Below are positions 42,452 to 49,443 of a stretch of DNA of 64,000 nt, one piece after another. How positions within the stretch are numbered: the stretch's first letter is position 1; each line of letters begins with the position of its first letter. Origin of the DNA: Symbiobacterium thermophilum IAM 14863 (GTDB lineage Bacteria; Bacillota; Sulfobacillia; Symbiobacteriales; Symbiobacteriaceae); NCBI RefSeq assembly GCF_000009905.1, contig NC_006177.1:558001-622000 (forward strand). The letters run 5' to 3'. The notes under the pieces are model-generated. The model worked only from the letters and a program-made list of their open reading frames with translations. It was not told the origin of the DNA and did no database searches. The position numbers were made by a program, and so were the translations under genes.

Positions 42452-43552
42452 TTACGGCTTTACTGCAGCTTCCACAGACATCCGGAGCACTCGGATCACC
42501 GTGTCGGCGCCCGCCCGCATCGGGTTGATCCGCAGCAGGAACGGGGCCAGGTCGGGCCGGTCGGCGAGCATCGTGCCCGAGGCGCGGTAGAACATGGCCG
42601 CGACCTCGTAGCGGGATTCGGCGCCCACCGGATGGGGTGCGGCCCCGAACCGCGGCGCGACCTCCAGCACCCGGTCGGCGATGGGCTCGCACAGCTGCAC
42701 CAGGGCGACCCGCGACTGGGCGTTGGCCACCGCCGCACAGGCCACCCCCGGCACCTCGCCGGCGTTGAGTCGGTCAACCACCTCCTGTACCACTTGTGCC
42801 TGCAGCGCCAGGGCCACGGGGGCGTAGACCAGCGACCGGAGGGCGTCCATCGCCTCGGGCCCCTGCACCTGGAGCCCGCCGGAGTAGGCGGCGCGGTGGA
42901 TGCGCTCGACCACGTCGGCAGCGCCGACGACGCACCCCACGCCCTCGGGGCCCAGCAGCTTGAAGAGCGAGAAGGTCGAGGCCGTGGCTCCCAATTGGAC
43001 GCCGATCGCGGGCACCTTGCAGACCGCGTAGTTGTCGTCGGTGATGATGGGCAGCCCCGGCGCCGCCTTGCGCAGGGTCCGGATGACCTCCCCGAGGGCG
43101 TACCGGTCGTCCAGCCGCTGCCGCGCGTGCTGGACCAGGGCCAGGTCGGCCTCCCGCGCCTTCCGGGACAGCTCCTCCGGATCGTGGAAGTCGGCCTGGA
43201 GCACGTCCAGCCCCATGGCTTCGATGGTGCTGCGGGTGGTGGAGTAAATGGGCGCCCGGTGCACCAGGATGCGCCGTACCCCGGGGATCGCCTGCAGGGC
43301 CGCCCGGATCGCCCCGGTTCCCGCCCCCCGCACCAGGGCGGCCGCTTCCCCGCCGAAGAAATCGGCGAGGACGCGCTCCACCCGGGCTGTCGTCCGGGGC
43401 CTCCCGAGCCCGGGCACCACACCCAGGTCGCCGGCCTGCAGGATCTCATGGCCGTCGAAGTGGGTGTGGATCAGGTCGACCAGCCGCCACTGGAGGGTTG
43501 CCGCCTCCGCGGGGGAGAGGGCGGGGAGCGGGTGCGTCACCAGGGACATCAC
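42452..43552 (-). CDS. yhfS: YhfS-like PLP-dependent transferase/lyase
   Basis: 366 residues, fold-type I PLP enzyme related to selenocysteine-synthase-like and Cys/Met-metabolism enzymes. The likely Schiff-base lysine is in 'TFSLFKLLGPEGVGCVVG', and 'LPIITDDNYAVCKVPAIGV' precedes it with the cofactor-binding Asp. Two different PLP enzymes (YhfS, YhfX) in one island point to amino-acid-type chemistry. The GTG start overlaps the yhfU stop; the adjacent ATG 43549 is an alternative. Confidence 0.9.
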   Translation of the reverse strand: MMSLVTHPLPALSPAEAATLQWRLVDLIHTHFDGHEILQAGDLGVVPGLGRPRTTARVERVLADFFGGEAAALVRGAGTGAIRAALQAIPGVRRILVHRAPIYSTTRSTIEAMGLDVLQADFHDPEELSRKAREADLALVQHARQRLDDRYALGEVIRTLRKAAPGLPIITDDNYAVCKVPAIGVQLGATASTFSLFKLLGPEGVGCVVGAADVVERIHRAAYSGGLQVQGPEAMDALRSLVYAPVALALQAQVVQEVVDRLNAGEVPGVACAAVANAQSRVALVQLCEPIADRVLEVAPRFGAAPHPVGAESRYEVAAMFYRASGTMLADRPDLAPFLLRINPMRAGADTVIRVLRMSVEAAVKP

Positions 43553-43917
43553 GCCTGACCCCTCTCAAGAATGGCGCGGACGATCATGGACACCGCCTGC
43601 TCGGCGTGGTCGGCCGTGAAGGCGAAGGCCTTCACCCCGTCGGCCACGGCCTTGCGGATCTCTTCCTCCTTCGGCGGACGGCCCGGCATGGAGACGGTGA
43701 GACACCGCGCCTTGCCCAGCATGGCGATGGCCATGGCAAGGCCGCCGCCGCCGGTGTGGCAGGCGCCGATGTAGTAGTCGGCCTTGCCGTTCTTCACCTG
43801 CATGGCCGCCTCCAGATCGCTGTGCTCCGTGACCTGGACCGCACTTCCGCCGACCTTTCGCACCAGATCGGCAACCTTCTTCTTGTCGACCTGGCCGCCT
43901 ACGGCGAAGCGAATCAT
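43549..43917 (-). CDS. yhfU: YhfU-like small protein (DUF2620)
   Basis: 122 residues. 'GKADYYIGACHTGGGGLAMA' and 'AFTADHAEQAVSMIVRAI' identify the YhfU family; the function is unknown. First gene of the operon, starting about 30 nt after the predicted transcription start. ATG 43917 is chosen over longer frames because those run through the promoter. Confidence 0.9.
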   Translation of the reverse strand: MIRFAVGGQVDKKKVADLVRKVGGSAVQVTEHSDLEAAMQVKNGKADYYIGACHTGGGGLAMAIAMLGKARCLTVSMPGRPPKEEEIRKAVADGVKAFAFTADHAEQAVSMIVRAILERGQA

Positions 43918-43938
43918 CCCAATCCACCCCTTCCAATC

Positions 43939-43962
43939 TACAGTTTCCTGTATATTATACAG
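43939..43962. promoter_or_regulatory. Operator-like palindromes at the yhf-like promoter
   Basis: CTGTATATTATACAG (43948-43962) is a perfect 15-bp palindrome, and a second TACAG half-site at 43939-43943 forms TACAG-TTTC-CTGTA with the first arm. The sites cover the -10 box and start point, the classic place for a repressor such as the GntR-type YhfZ. Confidence 0.75.
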
Positions 43963-43983
43963 CCCGCCTCTGAACAGGGTCAA
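43954..43983 (-). promoter_or_regulatory. Promoter of the yhf-like operon
   Basis: On the minus strand TTGACC (43983-43978), an 18-nt spacer, and a perfect TATAAT (43959-43954). Predicted start near 43947. Confidence 0.85.
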
Positions 43984-44184
43984 CCGGTCTTCGGCGTCAG
44001 CCCCATTGTGCGCAGGCAGGGTAGGCCTATACCAAAGTCTAGTCCCGGGATGCCCGAAAGGGCTGACATCGCGACCGGCCTCGTTCGCGGCCGGACGTAC
44101 CGAAGAGAAGGGGTCGGGCCGGAGGGGGAGAATCGGATAGGATAGTCCCATACCGGCGCGACTGCGCGAGAGGAGTTCTGTGGC

Positions 44185-45168
44185 ATGATCTACCTGGAGA
44201 CAGGCAGCACGGACCCCTACTTTAACCTGGCCTTCGAGGAGTACGTCTTCGAGAAGCTGGATCCCACCAAGTCCTACTTCATCCTCTGGCAGAACGAGAA
44301 CACCGTCGTCGTCGGCCGGCACCAGAACACGTACGAGGAGATCAACCAGCGGTACGTGGAGGAGCACGGCATCCGCGTCGTCCGTCGGCTCTCCGGAGGC
44401 GGGGCGGTCTACCACGACAACGGCAACCTGAACTACACGTTCATCGTGGACAAGGACGCCGCCCCCGATTTCAACTTCGCCGTCTTCACCGTGCCGGTCA
44501 TCAAGACCCTGGAGCGGCTGGGCGTGAAGGCGGAGTTCACCGGCCGCAACGACCTGACCATCGACGGGAGGAAGTTCTGCGGGAACGCCCAGTACGTCCG
44601 GCGGGGGCGCATCATGCACCACGGCTGCATCATGCTGGACTCCAACCTGGAGGTGGTGGTCAACGCCCTGAAGGTGCGGGAGGCCAAGTTCCAGTCCAAG
44701 GGTGTGAAGTCGGTGCGCAGCCGGGTGACCACCATCAACGCCCACGCCCCCCGGCCCATCGCCATGGAGGAGTTCAAGTCCCTGCTGAAGGGCTACATCC
44801 TGGAGGCGGAGGGCCTGGAGACCATGGCGCTCACCCCCGAGCAGCTGGACGAGGTCCGGCGGCTGCGGGACGAGAAGTACGCCACGTGGGAGTGGAACTA
44901 CGGTGCCTCCCCCGCCTACGACGTGCGGCTGGAGGAGCGGTTCGACTTCGGCCTGGTCACCGTCTACCTCCAGGCGGACCGGGGGCGGATCCAGGCGGTG
45001 AAGATCTACGGCGACTTCTTCGGCAGCGGCGAACTGGCGGAGCTGGAAGCCGCCCTGGTGGGGCTGCCCCTGGACGGGAACCTGGAGGCGGCCCTGGAGC
45101 CGCTGGACGTCGGCCGGTACATCCAGGGCATGACCGCGCGGGACCTGGCCAGGCTGCTCAAGGGTTGA
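44185..45168 (+). CDS. lplA: Lipoate-protein ligase A
   Basis: Attaches free lipoate (via lipoyl-AMP) to E2 and GcvH proteins. 327 residues. 'TDPYFNLAFEEYVFEKLDP', 'YFILWQNENTVVVGRHQN', 'VRRLSGGGAVYHDNGNLNYTF' (the RRxSGGGxVxHD motif) and 'GRNDLTIDGRKFCGNAQY' (catalytic Lys) are all present. A C-terminal accessory domain (~250-327) is included. AGGAG precedes ATG 44185. It is divergent from the yhf-like operon. Confidence 0.96.
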   Translation: MIYLETGSTDPYFNLAFEEYVFEKLDPTKSYFILWQNENTVVVGRHQNTYEEINQRYVEEHGIRVVRRLSGGGAVYHDNGNLNYTFIVDKDAAPDFNFAVFTVPVIKTLERLGVKAEFTGRNDLTIDGRKFCGNAQYVRRGRIMHHGCIMLDSNLEVVVNALKVREAKFQSKGVKSVRSRVTTINAHAPRPIAMEEFKSLLKGYILEAEGLETMALTPEQLDEVRRLRDEKYATWEWNYGASPAYDVRLEERFDFGLVTVYLQADRGRIQAVKIYGDFFGSGELAELEAALVGLPLDGNLEAALEPLDVGRYIQGMTARDLARLLKG

Positions 45169-45185
45169 CCGTTGCTGCCACGCAA

Positions 45186-45225
45186 GGCGAACCCCCGCCA
45201 GTCGGAGGACTGGCGGGGGTTCGCC
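45186..45225. terminator. 18-bp perfect hairpin between lplA and agaS
   Basis: Arms GGCGAACCCCCGCCAGTC and GACTGGCGGGGGTTCGCC with loop GGAG, between convergent genes. It shares its core with the palindrome at 35276-35309. Confidence 0.85.
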
Positions 45226-45276
45226 ACTGTCACGGGTCGGGCTGCCAGATCGACGGCCGGATGCGGTCGCCTGCCT

Positions 45277-46437
45277 TCACCCGTGTTGCGGGAACTCGTG
45301 GATCGTCACGCCCTTCACGACGCGGTTCACCGTGCCCCTGGGGTTGGGCGTGTCGGGCGTGTTGCCCAGCTTCACCGCGGTGTGCAGCGCCAGGATCTGG
45401 CCGAAGAGGGCGAAGGGCAGGGCCAGGTACCCGTCCGGCAGCGCCGCGTACGCCGCAGGGAACCCGAACGTGGGCGCCGCCGGTCCGTCTCCGTCGTCTG
45501 CCAGCACGCCGCAGGCCAGCCGGGCGATGCCGTCGTCGTGCAGCTCCCGCAGCATGTCCAGGTCGTACTTGCGGGTGTACGGATCGTTGGAAATGAGCAC
45601 GAAGACCAGCGTCTGCTCGTCCACGAACGACTTGGGGCCGTGCCGGAACCCCAGCGACGTGTCGAACAGGGTGGCGATCCTGCCTGCGGTCAGCTCCAGG
45701 ATCTTCAGCTGCACCTCGCGGGCGATGCCCGCCAGCGGGCCGGAGCCCAGGTAGACGATCCGCCCGAAGTCGAGGCCGGCCAGCGCCGCGATCTCGGCTT
45801 CGCGTTCGATCACGCTCCGTCCCAGCGCGCAGATCTGGCTGACGTACCGTTCCTTTTCCGCCAGCGGGCGCCGGTCGAAGAGGAGCAGGGCCGCCAGCAC
45901 CATGCACGTGAAGCTGCCGGTCATCGCGAAGGCCTGGTCGTTGGCGCGCTGGGGCATCAGCCAGAGCAGGCTGCGCTCGTCGCCGTCGGCCTGCCGTGCC
46001 AGGTTGCCGTCCGGCGCGCAGGTGATGATGATCTGGTAGAGATCGGGGACCAGCTGCTTCGCCAGGTGGACCGTCGCCACGCTCTCCGGGCTGTTGCCGC
46101 TGCGGGCGAAGCTCACCAGCAGGGTCGGCTGATCGGCCCGCAGGTAGCTGGTCGGATCGGCCACGAGACTGGTCGTCGGGGTGACCTGGAATTCGAAGGC
46201 GTGTTCGTCGCCGTGCCGCTTCACGAACGGCAGGACCGTCTCGCCCACGTAAGCCGAGCTGCCGGCACCGGCGAACAGCACCCGCACCCGCCCGTGCCGC
46301 TCCCGGATGGTCTGCAGGAACCCTTCGAAGCGCGCCTGCTCCCTTCGGTACGTGGCGAACGTCTCGGCCCAGAGCTCCGGCTGCTGGGCGATCTCCCGCG
46401 CCGTGAGCGCCGCACCCAACCGCTTCAGTTCCTCCAC
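45277..46437 (-). CDS. agaS: SIS-domain amino-sugar isomerase/deaminase, AgaS type
   Basis: Likely converts an amino-sugar phosphate (galactosamine- or glucosamine-6-phosphate) to a ketose phosphate plus ammonia. 386 residues from GTG 46437, close to AgaS (~384). Two SIS domains: 'RVLFAGAGSSAYVGETVLPF' with 'LVSFARSGNSPESVATVHLA', and 'RIVYLGSGPLAGIAREVQLK' with 'TSLGFRHGPKSFVDEQTLV'. The tail 'NPRGTVNRVVKGVTIHEF' is typical of AgaS. The GTG has no ribosome site; an in-frame ATT at 46452 does (AGGAGG 8 nt upstream) and may be the true start. It is downstream of a GntR gene, probably one operon. Confidence 0.9.
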   Translation of the reverse strand: MEELKRLGAALTAREIAQQPELWAETFATYRREQARFEGFLQTIRERHGRVRVLFAGAGSSAYVGETVLPFVKRHGDEHAFEFQVTPTTSLVADPTSYLRADQPTLLVSFARSGNSPESVATVHLAKQLVPDLYQIIITCAPDGNLARQADGDERSLLWLMPQRANDQAFAMTGSFTCMVLAALLLFDRRPLAEKERYVSQICALGRSVIEREAEIAALAGLDFGRIVYLGSGPLAGIAREVQLKILELTAGRIATLFDTSLGFRHGPKSFVDEQTLVFVLISNDPYTRKYDLDMLRELHDDGIARLACGVLADDGDGPAAPTFGFPAAYAALPDGYLALPFALFGQILALHTAVKLGNTPDTPNPRGTVNRVVKGVTIHEFPQHG

Positions 46438-46500
46438 CGATGCTGTAAGAATGGGAATCTCCTCCTGACGTGGTGTTTGGTGTCGATCAAGTGCATCCGG

Positions 46501-47229
46501 CTACCTCCGCCGGTGCCGGATCTTGTAGACAAACTGGTCTGCCCGGGCGGCGCTGAGGGTGAACTCGATCACCCGGTTGTCCAGGTTGCAGGTGGTGCGC
46601 ACCAGCCTGAGGCACGGGGAACCCACCGGCACGCCGAGCAGCTCGGCTTCCTTGTCCTGGACGAGGGAGGCGTAGAACTCCTCGTCCGCGTACCGGATCT
46701 CCTGGTTGAACCGCCTGGAGTAGAGGTCGTACAGCGGCATGCTCTGCAGCATCTCCAGGGTCAGCCCGGGAAACAGGTGGACCGGGATGAAGGTCAGTTC
46801 CAGCATCATCGGCAGGCCGTCGGCCAGGCGCAGCCTGCGCAGCCGGTAGATGGCGGAGCCTTCGCCGATCTTCATCCGCTCGGCCGTGGGGCGGTTGGCC
46901 ACCCCCGTCTCGAAGGAGAGGATCCGGGTCTCCGGTTTCATCCCGAGCTGCCTCATGTGCTCCGTGAAGCTGTAGAACTCGGAGAGGTTCTTCATCTCCT
47001 TCCATAGCGCGGAGACGTAGGTGCCCTTGCCGTGGCGGCGGTAGATGTACCCGAGGTCCTCCAGTTCGCTCAGCGCCGCGCGGACCGTGGTCCGGCTGAC
47101 GCCGTACTTCTCGCAGATCTCCCGCTCGGAGGGCAGCGGGTCGTCGGGTTTCATCGACGTCTGGATGGTCCGAATGAGGAGGTCCACCAACTGGTTGTAC
47201 AGGGGGGTGGGGCTCTGCTTGTCCAGCAT
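46501..47229 (-). CDS. GntR/HutC-family regulator with UTRA domain
   Basis: 242 residues. Winged-helix 'PLPSEREICEKYGVSRTTVRAALSEL' (~30-70), with 'LGYIYRRHGKGTYVS' completing it, then a UTRA effector domain (~90-235: 'YRLRRLRLADGLPMMLELTF', 'ADEEFYASLVQDKEAELLGV'). Such proteins (NagR/YvoA, DasR) sense amino-sugar phosphates, fitting the AgaS gene downstream. A palindrome just after its own promoter is a likely autoregulatory site. AGGTGAG precedes ATG 47229. Confidence 0.93.
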   Translation of the reverse strand: MLDKQSPTPLYNQLVDLLIRTIQTSMKPDDPLPSEREICEKYGVSRTTVRAALSELEDLGYIYRRHGKGTYVSALWKEMKNLSEFYSFTEHMRQLGMKPETRILSFETGVANRPTAERMKIGEGSAIYRLRRLRLADGLPMMLELTFIPVHLFPGLTLEMLQSMPLYDLYSRRFNQEIRYADEEFYASLVQDKEAELLGVPVGSPCLRLVRTTCNLDNRVIEFTLSAARADQFVYKIRHRRR

Positions 47230-47289
47230 GCAGACTCACCTGTCTCTCGCGATCAACGTTGGGGCATGTCAGCCGGGAAAGTGGTCACT

Positions 47290-47305
47290 ACTTGTCATTA
47301 CCAGT
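47290..47305. promoter_or_regulatory. Candidate operator of the GntR/HutC regulator
   Basis: On the minus strand ACTGGTAATGACAAGT, a near-palindrome (ACTkGT-N4-ACmAGT) that resembles NagR/DasR-type sites (ACTGGTCTAGACCAGT). It lies immediately downstream of the predicted start site, where binding would block transcription. Confidence 0.6.
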
Positions 47306-47314
47306 TCATCTTTC

Positions 47315-47343
47315 ATGCTAATCCTGTCCGTGAAGTCCGTCAA
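47315..47343 (-). promoter_or_regulatory. Promoter of the gntR-agaS operon
   Basis: On the minus strand TTGACG (47343-47338), a 17-nt spacer, and TAGCAT (47320-47315). Confidence 0.7.
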
Positions 47344-47495
47344 TCGCCCGAGAGGGCCAGAGCGGTCTATTTTGGGACCAGGCGAAAGCTACTGAACTGA
47401 ACGAAGGCACAGTACGGCTCCTGTTCGGTGGACCCTACCGGTGCCAGATCGGCCAGTCCAACCCGGCCGCGGATCATCCCGGGACGGGGCAAGAG

Positions 47496-47528
47496 GAAAA
47501 ACCCCCGCCGCATGTGCGGCAGGGGTCT
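47496..47528 (-). terminator. Terminator of the CAP-domain gene
   Basis: On the minus strand ACCCCTGCCGCA / TGCGGCGGGGGT pair with one bulge and are followed by TTTTT, just after the stop of the CAP protein gene. Confidence 0.85.
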
Positions 47529-47540
47529 GCCTGTCGTGGG

Positions 47541-48278
47541 TTACCGACCGACGAACATCTGCGTGAACATCATCCCGTACGGACCGCCTTCGACGATGCC
47601 GATGCCCACGTGGGTGTAGTTGGCGTTCAGGATGTTGGCCCGGTGGCCGGACGAGTTCATCAGCGCGGTGTGCGCCGCCTGGACCGACTGGTTGCCGGCG
47701 ATGTTCTCGCCCGCGGTCCGGTAGGAGACGCCGTAGGCCTTCATCATGTCAAACGGCGAGCCGTAGGTGGGGGAGTTGTGGCTGAAGTAACCCTTGTTGA
47801 TCATGTCCTGGCTCTTCATCCGGGCCAGCTTCGTCAGCTGGGCGTCCGCCTGCAGCGGCTTCAGGCCCGCCTTGGCCCGCTCCTGGTTGACCAGGTTCAG
47901 CATCTGCTGCTCGGCGGCGGTGAGGCCGGCGGAGGTGGTCTGGGTCTGCGGCGTCGTCTGCTGCGTCGGCGTCGAGGTCTGCGGCGTGCTCGTCTGGGTC
48001 GTGGTCGGCTTGGACGGCGACGGCTGCGTCTGGATGGAGGTCGTCTGCTTCCACGTCGTCTGCTGGGTCGGCACGGTCTGCTTCACGGTGGTCTGGCCAC
48101 TGGACCAGCGCACGGTGACAAGCGTGACGTAGCGGTTCAGCAGGTTCGAGGTGGTGTAACGCACGGGCGTCTGGTAGGTGACGTAAATGGTGGCCGCGGA
48201 GGCCGGGGCCGAGAAAGTGAGTGCAGAGGCGGCGACGGCCAGAGCAATCGCAAGCCCCTTGATCTTGTTGATCCGCAT
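47541..48278 (-). CDS. Secreted CAP-domain (YkwD-like) protein
   Basis: 245 residues from ATG 48278 (AGGAGG upstream). Signal peptide 'IKGLAIALAVAASALTFSAP' ending in ASA, then a Thr/Gln/Ser/Pro-rich linker (~65-125), then a CAP/SCP domain: 'LNLVNQERAKAGLKPLQAD', 'DMINKGYFSHNSPTYGSPFD', 'AGENIAGNQSVQ' and 'HRANILNANYTHVGIGIVEG'. CAP proteins of this type occur in the cell wall or around spores. It is the output of a c-di-AMP riboswitch, as are several wall-active proteins in Firmicutes. Confidence 0.93.
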   Translation of the reverse strand: MRINKIKGLAIALAVAASALTFSAPASAATIYVTYQTPVRYTTSNLLNRYVTLVTVRWSSGQTTVKQTVPTQQTTWKQTTSIQTQPSPSKPTTTQTSTPQTSTPTQQTTPQTQTTSAGLTAAEQQMLNLVNQERAKAGLKPLQADAQLTKLARMKSQDMINKGYFSHNSPTYGSPFDMMKAYGVSYRTAGENIAGNQSVQAAHTALMNSSGHRANILNANYTHVGIGIVEGGPYGMMFTQMFVGR

Positions 48279-48324
48279 GCTTTCTCCTCCTTTTCCGGAT
48301 GTGACCCGGCGATGCCCCAAGACG

Positions 48325-48472
48325 GAGGAGATGGTCTCCCCCTGCGACGCTTACGGGGTTAGCTGACGGGCGCGGACGGCAGGAGTGTCGCCCGGGCAGT
48401 GAAGCCACTGCGCTTGGCCCCTGGTGGATTCTGGGTCCCCCGTTTCCTGGTGGGAATTCAGCGTTTGTGGAC
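48325..48472 (-). promoter_or_regulatory. Cyclic-di-AMP riboswitch (ydaO/yuaA class)
   Basis: Read on the minus strand, the conserved blocks appear in order: CGGGGGACCCA, then GGGGCCAAG, and finally CCGTCAGCTAACCCCGTAAGC followed by GGGGGAGA. These are the signature elements of the ydaO class, which turns expression off when c-di-AMP is high. It ends ~45 nt before the CAP-domain gene start. The same window encodes the c-di-AMP phosphodiesterase PgpH. Confidence 0.93.
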
Positions 48473-48688
48473 GTCCGAAGTCGTATCTAGGGTAACGTAC
48501 CTTGCTTAAATAGGTCTATGCATAATGTATGGCTGAACTGTTAGCGATACCCGGCATGGCCCCTGAGATTTCCAGCCCCGGCACCCCGATGCAGGGGATC
48601 ATTGGTGCGCCAGCGAATCACACCAACGATCAAGGAACACTACGCAGCAGAGACCTGCCGCCCGCAAATGATGGAGGAGGTAGTCGCC
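48473..48688. other. Intergenic region between the riboswitch and deoC
   Basis: An A/T-richer stretch at 48485-48535 should hold the divergent promoters. On the plus strand TTGCTT and CATAAT/TAATGT are visible but their spacing (13-15 nt) is too short to call. Nothing else is seen. Confidence 0.4.
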
Positions 48689-49366
48689 ATGGACGCCAGG
48701 CAGATGACGCGCCGAGAGTTGGCCCGAATGATCGACCACACCCTGCTGAAGCCCGACGCGACCGAGGCGCAGATCCGCCAGCTCTGCGCAGAGGGACGGG
48801 AGCACGGGTTCATGTCCGTCTGCGTGAACCCCTACTGGGTGCCGCTGTGTGCGGAGCTGCTCAGCGGGACGGAGGTGAAGGTGTGCACCACCATCGGCTT
48901 CCCGCTGGGCGCCAACCGCAGCGAGATCAAGGCGGTGGAGGCGGAGGACGCGGTCGCCCGCGGCGCCCGGGAAGTGGATATGGTGATCAACGTCGGCGCA
49001 CTCAAGTCCGGCCGGCGCGACGTCGTCCTGAACGACATCCGCGCGGTGGTCTCGGCCGTGGCGGGCGAGGCGCTGGTGAAGGTGATCATCGAGACCGGCC
49101 TGCTGACGGACGAGGAGAAGGTGATCGCCTGCCAGCTGGCTCAGGAGGCCGGCGCCGACTTCGTCAAGACCTCCACCGGCTTCGGGACCGGCGGCGCAAC
49201 CGTGCACGACATCGCGCTCATGCGCCGCACCGTCGGGGCCGGGATGGGCGTGAAGGCCTCCGGCGGCGTCCGGGACCTGGAGACCGCCCTCGCGATGATC
49301 GGCGCGGGAGCCAACCGGATCGGTGCCAGCGCCGGCGTGGCGATCCTGGCCGGACTGGAGGCATAG
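48689..49366 (+). CDS. deoC: Deoxyribose-phosphate aldolase
   Basis: Cleaves 2-deoxyribose-5-phosphate to glyceraldehyde-3-phosphate and acetaldehyde. 225 residues from ATG 48689 (GGAGGAGG upstream); in-frame starts further up lack a ribosome site. '[19 protein letters not shown]', '[13 protein letters not shown]' (Asp), '[15 protein letters not shown]' (Schiff-base Lys) and '[12 protein letters not shown]' (second Lys) are intact. The acetaldehyde product could feed the alcohol dehydrogenase, but they are 30 kb apart. Confidence 0.96.
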   Translation: MDARQMTRRELARMIDHTLLKPDATEAQIRQLCAEGREHGFMSVCVNPYWVPLCAELLSGTEVKVCTTIGFPLGANRSEIKAVEAEDAVARGAREVDMVINVGALKSGRRDVVLNDIRAVVSAVAGEALVKVIIETGLLTDEEKVIACQLAQEAGADFVKTSTGFGTGGATVHDIALMRRTVGAGMGVKASGGVRDLETALAMIGAGANRIGASAGVAILAGLEA

Positions 49367-49381
49367 GCCGCACAAGAACGG

Positions 49382-49423
49382 GGGGCCGTCCCGGGAGCAG
49401 ATGACTCTGCCCGGGACGGCCCC
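49382..49423. terminator. Terminator between deoC and the diguanylate cyclase gene
   Basis: A 14-bp perfect stem GGGGCCGTCCCGGG / CCCGGGACGGCCCC; the loop can form a further small AGCAGA/TCTGC pairing. Confidence 0.8.
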
Positions 49424-49443
49424 GCCTGTGTCCGTCCGCCGTA

